Assembly (NCBI GenBank): GCA_023436585.1
Contig: JAEZIN010000012.1
Location: 186,001 to 250,000 of the forward strand
Direction of reading: 5' to 3'
Source of the DNA: Bacillota bacterium
GTDB lineage: Bacteria; Bacillota; Clostridia; Christensenellales; Aristaeellaceae
Length of the DNA: 64,000 nucleotides
Below are positions 60,155 to 64,000 of this stretch, piece by piece (position 1 is the first letter of the stretch; every line of letters begins with the position of its first letter). A program made the position numbers and the translations under genes. The notes under the pieces are model-generated. The model was not told the origin of the DNA and made no database searches. It saw only the letters and a list, made by a program, of their open reading frames with translations.

Positions 60155-62668
60155 TTACTGGTAACGAACTACCAGCGTATGGTGGCCGATGAGAAGCATA
60201 TCCCCGCTGTTCAGCTGCTGTTCGCCCATAGAAGGCATGGGCATCCCATTGACCATGGTGCCAAGACGGGACTGATCCTTGACCATCAGATGATTGCCCA
60301 CAAAATACAGTTCACAATGGAGGCGGGATACGCTTCGATCCATAGGATCCAGTTTGACCTGTGTATTCTGCCGGCCCACCGCACAGCGGCCGCTGATATT
60401 CACCATCTCCGTACGGACCGCGTTGTTGTACCTGATTTCTATGCTTACGGGCCGCGCCGCCGCAACGTTGTTTCCAACCGTCATCGCATCATCGTCAAAT
60501 GCGCCGCCGGCCATGGGGGATACCATGGTAGGCAGGTCTCCCCCCATTTCATCCGCAGATGAAGGAATGTCATAGCTATCCCTGTCTCTTTTCCTTTTCC
60601 CCGCAGCCACCAGTAAAATAATCAAAATCACACATACAAGCAGGATGCCCGCCACCACGGGAATCCACATAGGCAGCGACATGCCGCCGATTTGTAGCGG
60701 GGAGACCATAAAGCCCCTGACCTGATCCCCAAGACCAGGAGCGGGCACCGGCGTAGCAGTAGTTCTGGGGGTATGGGTATTTTCCAGCAGGAAGGTTTGG
60801 AAAGCTACGCTGGCACCCACTTCCTTTGCAAGGTTATTGTCCTCGCAGAAATTATCCTGGGCAAGCTGCGTGGCGTCATCGTATACACCGGGCGTAAAGG
60901 AGCTTTCAAAGTAACCAAGCTCTTTCAAAGCGGATTGGATGGAGAGGACATACCGGCTGTCGTCCCCCTTCTTCACAGCCATATACGCAGGTTCCGGGGT
61001 GGGGGTAACGGGAATGGGCGTCGTGCGGGGCTGATGCTGGGTTTCCAGCAGGAAGATTTGGAAGGACACACTGGCCCCGATTTCCATGGCGAGCTGGTTG
61101 TCCTTGCAGAACAGATCCTGCGCAGCCTGCGTTGCTGCGTCGTAAACGCCGGGCGTGAAGGATGCGTCAAAATAGTTCAGGCTCTTCAGCGCTGATTGCA
61201 GCTTGAGAACATATTCATTTTTATCCCCCGGCTTGATATCCACATACAGCGGCTTCGGGGTGGGCGAAGGCGATGGGGTCACAGGCGCGGCCGTCGGTGT
61301 GGGCGTGGGCGAAGGCGTTGCCGTGGGATTGGGCAGGCTGTAAGGCGAGAAAAGAACATCGTATGCTTCCTGGGACAAGCCGTCCATAATCTCCAGATTG
61401 TTCATCTGGCAGAAAAGGTCCACGGCGCGCTGCGTTTCATCATCAAAGCTGCCGCCCTGGCCGCTGTAGTAGAATAATTCCTGAAGACGGTACTGCACCT
61501 TTCGGACTTCCACGCCCTTTTCATCAGGAAGGATAACAGCTACTGGACCCGATACGGGCGTTGGCGTAGGCTCCTCTATGACAGGCTCCGGCGTGACGGT
61601 CACCTCCGGAGTAGGCGCGGGCGTAATCACAGGGGTAGGTATGGCGGACAGCAATAGGGAGATATCCTTGCTGCCAAGCTCCGTGGTTGTATCAGAAGCA
61701 TAAGTAAGGCCGATCGTATACCTGTTGCTGGCGGTGGTGGCCAATGTACCCGGCAAGCCGGTAACATCCAGGGTAACACCGCAGATGTTTCCCATGACAT
61801 CCTTAATTTCAGACGCAATTTGGGAGGCAACAATCAATTGCTTGTCCCTGTCTTTTGGCACCAAATCAAAGGGAAAACTCCGTCCTTCCGCCTTGCCCAG
61901 CAATGCTTCCGTAAGCGAGTTGAAAGCTGTCTCCGCCTCTTTGGCAGAATTTTGCGTGTTGGCGGAATTGTACAGGCGGATGAGGAATATGGGCATAGGA
62001 TTGGCAAGATTTACCCTGGTTCCAAGACTATTCAGCTGTGTACCGCCGTTTCCGCTGGAATAGTTGTTCAGACCGTCGGAGATCACGATGAGCGCTTTAT
62101 AGGGCGGCGTGTTCTCATCCGCATCCGTAGCCATAATCAGCCCCTGGCGGATGGCATCGTATAAGGGGGCATCGTCATCACTTTCCACCGCAAAGCCTTG
62201 AACCGTTTTCAAAGCCTCGCTGCGCCCCTGAAAGGGAATCGTTTCATTCCCGGAGCCTTTTACGGTGATAAAGGCAATCCGGTCCTCATTGTCAAGAAAT
62301 GTGACCAACTGGGTCAGCAGGCTCTGCAGCACATCCGTTTTAATGGTGGCGGAATAGCCCCTGGACAAATCGACTACCACCACATAAGCCTTGCCGCCCT
62401 GCTTGCCTGTCATCAAGGTTGCCGGCACAATGTTTCCGCCGATGGTGAAGCAGTAGTTGTCCAGGCTTTCAGGCGCGGTGACAGGCTTGTTCTCAAAATC
62501 CTTGAACAGAACGCCAACTTCAAGGATACCGGCCGGCTCTTTGCGCACAAGGTGCACAAACGAGGCCTGACCCAGGCTGTCGGAAGCAGCAGCCAAAGGG
62601 CACTGAACCACCAGCAGCAGTGTCAACAGAATAATGGCTACCCTGTTTCGGACGCATGCAAAGGACAT
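60155..62668 (-). CDS. vWA/wall-binding-repeat/FHA transmembrane protein, first gene of the T7SS cluster
   Basis: An 837-aa protein with signal sequence (VAIILLTLLLVVQCPLAAAS). Outside part: vWA-like domain about 30-330 with partly altered MIDAS (DLSRGYS for DxSxS; ISDGLNN kept), Thr/Pro linkers and three PG_binding_1-like repeats; two are near-identical (LNYFDASFTPGVYDAATQAA, LGYFESSFTPGVYDDATQLA). Then a transmembrane helix about 660-682 and a cytoplasmic C-terminal FHA domain with canonical GRQNTQV, SVSRLHC and LGTMVNG. It can therefore join an outside contact to an inside phosphothreonine readout. AGGGG lies 9 nt before ATG 62668. A good promoter lies about 100 bp upstream. Confidence 0.82.
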   Translation of the reverse strand: MSFACVRNRVAIILLTLLLVVQCPLAAASDSLGQASFVHLVRKEPAGILEVGVLFKDFENKPVTAPESLDNYCFTIGGNIVPATLMTGKQGGKAYVVVVDLSRGYSATIKTDVLQSLLTQLVTFLDNEDRIAFITVKGSGNETIPFQGRSEALKTVQGFAVESDDDAPLYDAIRQGLIMATDADENTPPYKALIVISDGLNNYSSGNGGTQLNSLGTRVNLANPMPIFLIRLYNSANTQNSAKEAETAFNSLTEALLGKAEGRSFPFDLVPKDRDKQLIVASQIASEIKDVMGNICGVTLDVTGLPGTLATTASNRYTIGLTYASDTTTELGSKDISLLLSAIPTPVITPAPTPEVTVTPEPVIEEPTPTPVSGPVAVILPDEKGVEVRKVQYRLQELFYYSGQGGSFDDETQRAVDLFCQMNNLEIMDGLSQEAYDVLFSPYSLPNPTATPSPTPTPTAAPVTPSPSPTPKPLYVDIKPGDKNEYVLKLQSALKSLNYFDASFTPGVYDAATQAAQDLFCKDNQLAMEIGASVSFQIFLLETQHQPRTTPIPVTPTPEPAYMAVKKGDDSRYVLSIQSALKELGYFESSFTPGVYDDATQLAQDNFCEDNNLAKEVGASVAFQTFLLENTHTPRTTATPVPAPGLGDQVRGFMVSPLQIGGMSLPMWIPVVAGILLVCVILIILLVAAGKRKRDRDSYDIPSSADEMGGDLPTMVSPMAGGAFDDDAMTVGNNVAAARPVSIEIRYNNAVRTEMVNISGRCAVGRQNTQVKLDPMDRSVSRLHCELYFVGNHLMVKDQSRLGTMVNGMPMPSMGEQQLNSGDMLLIGHHTLVVRYQ

Positions 62669-62769
62669 TGACGACATCCCCTTTTTCTATATACACATTG
62701 TGGAATGATATTTCCCAAAAGATAGGGCGAATTATATGGAAAACGGCCACTTTGCCATGACTTGGAAAT

Positions 62770-62798
62770 ACTATATCAGATAAAGGAGCATAATGCAA
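62770..62798 (-). promoter_or_regulatory. Promoter of the T7SS cluster
   Basis: On the minus strand TTGCAT (62798-62793), a 17-bp spacer and TATAGT (62775-62770) make a good sigma-A promoter with a leader of about 95 nt. A second TATAAT lies about 45 bp further downstream without a clear -35. No stronger promoter was found inside the following 30 kb. Confidence 0.6.
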
Positions 62799-62824
62799 TA
62801 TTTTGCTGGTATTTTACTAGAAAT

Positions 62825-62852
62825 ATTGGGATTTAACAAAATAATTGGGATT
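62825..62852. promoter_or_regulatory. Direct repeat ATTGGGATT in the divergent promoter region
   Basis: Two exact copies of ATTGGGATT (62825-62833 and 62844-62852) are 10 bp apart, between the T7SS promoter and the -35 of the plus-strand gene. Tandem 9-mers with about 10-bp gap resemble binding sites of LytTR-type or similar regulators that bind the same face of DNA. It could control both divergent genes. Confidence 0.35.
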
Positions 62853-62858
62853 ATGAGG

Positions 62859-62887
62859 TAGACATACATATTGTTCCGTGATACAAT
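62859..62887 (+). promoter_or_regulatory. Promoter of the YDG-repeat protein gene
   Basis: TAGACA (62859-62864), 17 bp, TACAAT (62882-62887). The leader of about 143 nt to 63037 has several short inverted repeats (GTAA...TTAC, GTCCGGGGGAC, GCCTTTTGGC), but I could not match it to a known riboswitch. Confidence 0.6.
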
Positions 62888-63036
62888 GCAAACATTGGAA
62901 AAATATCCTTTTAAGTAGGAATGCCCTTCAGACCAGCTGTAAGCGAAGTTACCGTCCGGGGGACATACAAACACGCCTTTTGGCCAAACAAGTTTTACTG
63001 CAACCCATTACAAAGATTTGTAGGGAGGTCATTTGC

Positions 63037-64000
63037 ATGTCTTGTCAAAACCACATCCAGCGAAGAGTCTTCAAATTCTTGGCAATCATCCCGTTCCTTG
63101 TCGTTTTGTTCTTCGCGCTGCCCGCCTTGGCCACAGCGACCGAAGAGGTCATAATCATATGGCCGGACGACGCGGCTGTAAGCACCATCACCAAGGAATA
63201 CGACGGACATGCTGACGCTACTGTCCCCGTAGTTTTCCCGGTGACCTTGGAATTGACAGCCTTGCCGGGTGTTGACATCTTGGAGGAAGGCGTTCTGGAA
63301 GTGGAGTTCACTACTGCCGTCTATAACAGCCCGGATGTGGATACGGCGAGCACGGTAACGATCACGGCCACCTTAACCGGCATGGACGCGATGAATTACC
63401 ATATATTGGCCGGCAATGAGTTTAAGATCTATGATGGCGTAATTACCCCTAAGGCTGCCATGGCATACTTTGAGGCCGACGATAAGGTTTATGATGGAAC
63501 AACCGATGCAACCGGCTCGGTATATTATTGGGATGTCAATCTTGTCAGGCAGGATATAGCCGGAGCAACATTGACGTTTGAAGACCCCAATGCCGCTCTT
63601 TCGGTAAGGGTAGACGCTACCTTTAGCGGTGGCGTATCTTCCAACTACAACGTTACATTGACAACAGATCCCGTCTACGCTGACATTTCTCCGCGTCCCG
63701 TTGATGTTATCGTAGACCCCAATCTAACCAAGGAGTTTGATGGCACCAACAGCGCCGAAGGCCGTGCCTATTATGTCGATGTGGACAGCAATGAGGTGGA
63801 AATCGCCGGTGCGGTGCTTACATACGATGACGAAAATGTTGGTACAAACAAAACAGTCACCGCAACAAATCTGATTCTGGATCCGAATTACGCCATCGAT
63901 ACTGTGTATGACGGATTAGCCGATATCACACCTTTGGGTGTTGACGTCATTGTAGCGCCCAATCCAACCAAGGTGTTTGACGGCGACAACAGCGCGGAAG
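63037..64000 (+). CDS. Secreted protein with repeated YDG/MBG-like domains (5' part)
   Basis: The reading frame from ATG 63037 (GGGAGGTC, 6-nt spacing) stays open to the window end, 321 codons. A signal peptide (FKFLAIIPFLVVLFFALPAL, then ATA) is followed by a first unit with KEYDGHADATVPVVFPVTLE and then units of about 85 residues that begin KVYDGTTDATGSVYYWDVNL, KEFDGTNSAEGRAYYVDVDS and KVFDGDNSAE, with ends such as NYxxxxxxxxADITP. These are YDG (PF18657)/MBG-type beta-sandwich repeats found in large bacterial surface adhesins. The C-terminal anchor is beyond the window. It is transcribed divergently from the T7SS cluster. Confidence 0.85.
   Translation, partial: MSCQNHIQRRVFKFLAIIPFLVVLFFALPALATATEEVIIIWPDDAAVSTITKEYDGHADATVPVVFPVTLELTALPGVDILEEGVLEVEFTTAVYNSPDVDTASTVTITATLTGMDAMNYHILAGNEFKIYDGVITPKAAMAYFEADDKVYDGTTDATGSVYYWDVNLVRQDIAGATLTFEDPNAALSVRVDATFSGGVSSNYNVTLTTDPVYADISPRPVDVIVDPNLTKEFDGTNSAEGRAYYVDVDSNEVEIAGAVLTYDDENVGTNKTVTATNLILDPNYAIDTVYDGLADITPLGVDVIVAPNPTKVFDGDNSAE

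Noticed and set aside
60155..62668. First gene of the T7SS cluster considered as EsaA/YueB
   Set aside because: It has one signal sequence and one late transmembrane helix with vWA, wall-binding-like and FHA domains, not the multi-pass YueB layout.
62888..63036. Leader considered as a cyclic-di-GMP or cobalamin riboswitch
   Set aside because: Short hairpins are present but the conserved cores of these riboswitches are not found.

Overview
The window looks like part of a Bacillota (Clostridia-type) chromosome. The clues are AGGAGG-type ribosome binding sites, LplA/LplB/LplC-type sugar transport genes with a YesM/AraC two-component system, a GH94 phosphorylase, an RsmH paralogue, and a type VII secretion (T7SS) locus of the Firmicutes kind (EssC with FHA domains, YukD/EsaB-like protein, WXG100 proteins). 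The species cannot be named from sequence alone. I saw no rRNA, tRNA, CRISPR array, insertion sequence or phage gene.

Region 1 (1-20,036, all minus strand) is a glycoside-use locus. Read in transcription order, it has a YesM-type sensor kinase and AraC-type response regulator behind a strong promoter. A solute-binding protein and two sugar ABC permeases follow, with no ATPase subunit. Next come two GH97 glycosidases, a GH36 alpha-galactosidase, an aldose-epimerase-like protein, a DUF5107/TPR protein, an M81 (MlrC-like) metallopeptidase and the start of an M24 creatinase/aminopeptidase-P-like gene. Most genes are tightly packed, several with 4-8 bp overlaps. The set points to uptake and hydrolysis of an alpha-galactoside or mixed alpha-glycoside. 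A 13-bp GNRA-capped hairpin separates the binding-protein gene from the permeases. The second GH97 gene to be transcribed is followed by an out-of-frame remnant of a lost C-terminal CBM35-like domain.

Region 2 (20,092-28,213) holds a threonine-degradation pair (tdh, kbl) followed by an rsmH paralogue, an ECF-type sigma factor overlapping its DUF4367 membrane partner, and a plus-strand GH94 phosphorylase with its own promoter and terminator. Region 3 (28,335-30,454) is one plus-strand secreted BspA-type leucine-rich-repeat protein between a good promoter and a bidirectional terminator.

Region 4 (30,537-62,798, all minus strand, about 32 kb, no gap over about 120 bp) is the most notable part: an unusual T7SS locus wired to Ser/Thr phosphorylation. 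From a promoter at 62,770-62,798 it encodes a membrane protein with vWA, wall-binding-like repeats and a cytoplasmic FHA domain, a DUF6382/FHA membrane protein in the EssB position, a CpaE/MinD-like ATPase, an EsaB/YukD ubiquitin-like protein and a three-ATPase EssC. Two TPR proteins, four small helical WXG100-like proteins, a 421-aa helical protein, a lipoprotein and its cytosolic paralogue, and a lipase-fold candidate effector follow. The effector shares a 'YGSSA...EHSSH' module with the 421-aa protein. The locus ends with a secreted protein of about 31 tandem 32-residue repeats, a very large receptor Ser/Thr kinase, a truncated pseudokinase paralogue, a PP2C phosphatase and a secreted protein of unknown function. 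No EsaA/YueB or EssA homologue is visible. I infer that the kinase, phosphatase and two canonical FHA domains control assembly or firing of the secretion machine, as the threonine-phosphorylation pathway does for some type VI systems.

Region 5 (62,859-64,000, plus strand) starts divergently from the T7SS promoter and encodes a secreted protein with repeated YDG/MBG-like domains that runs off the window.
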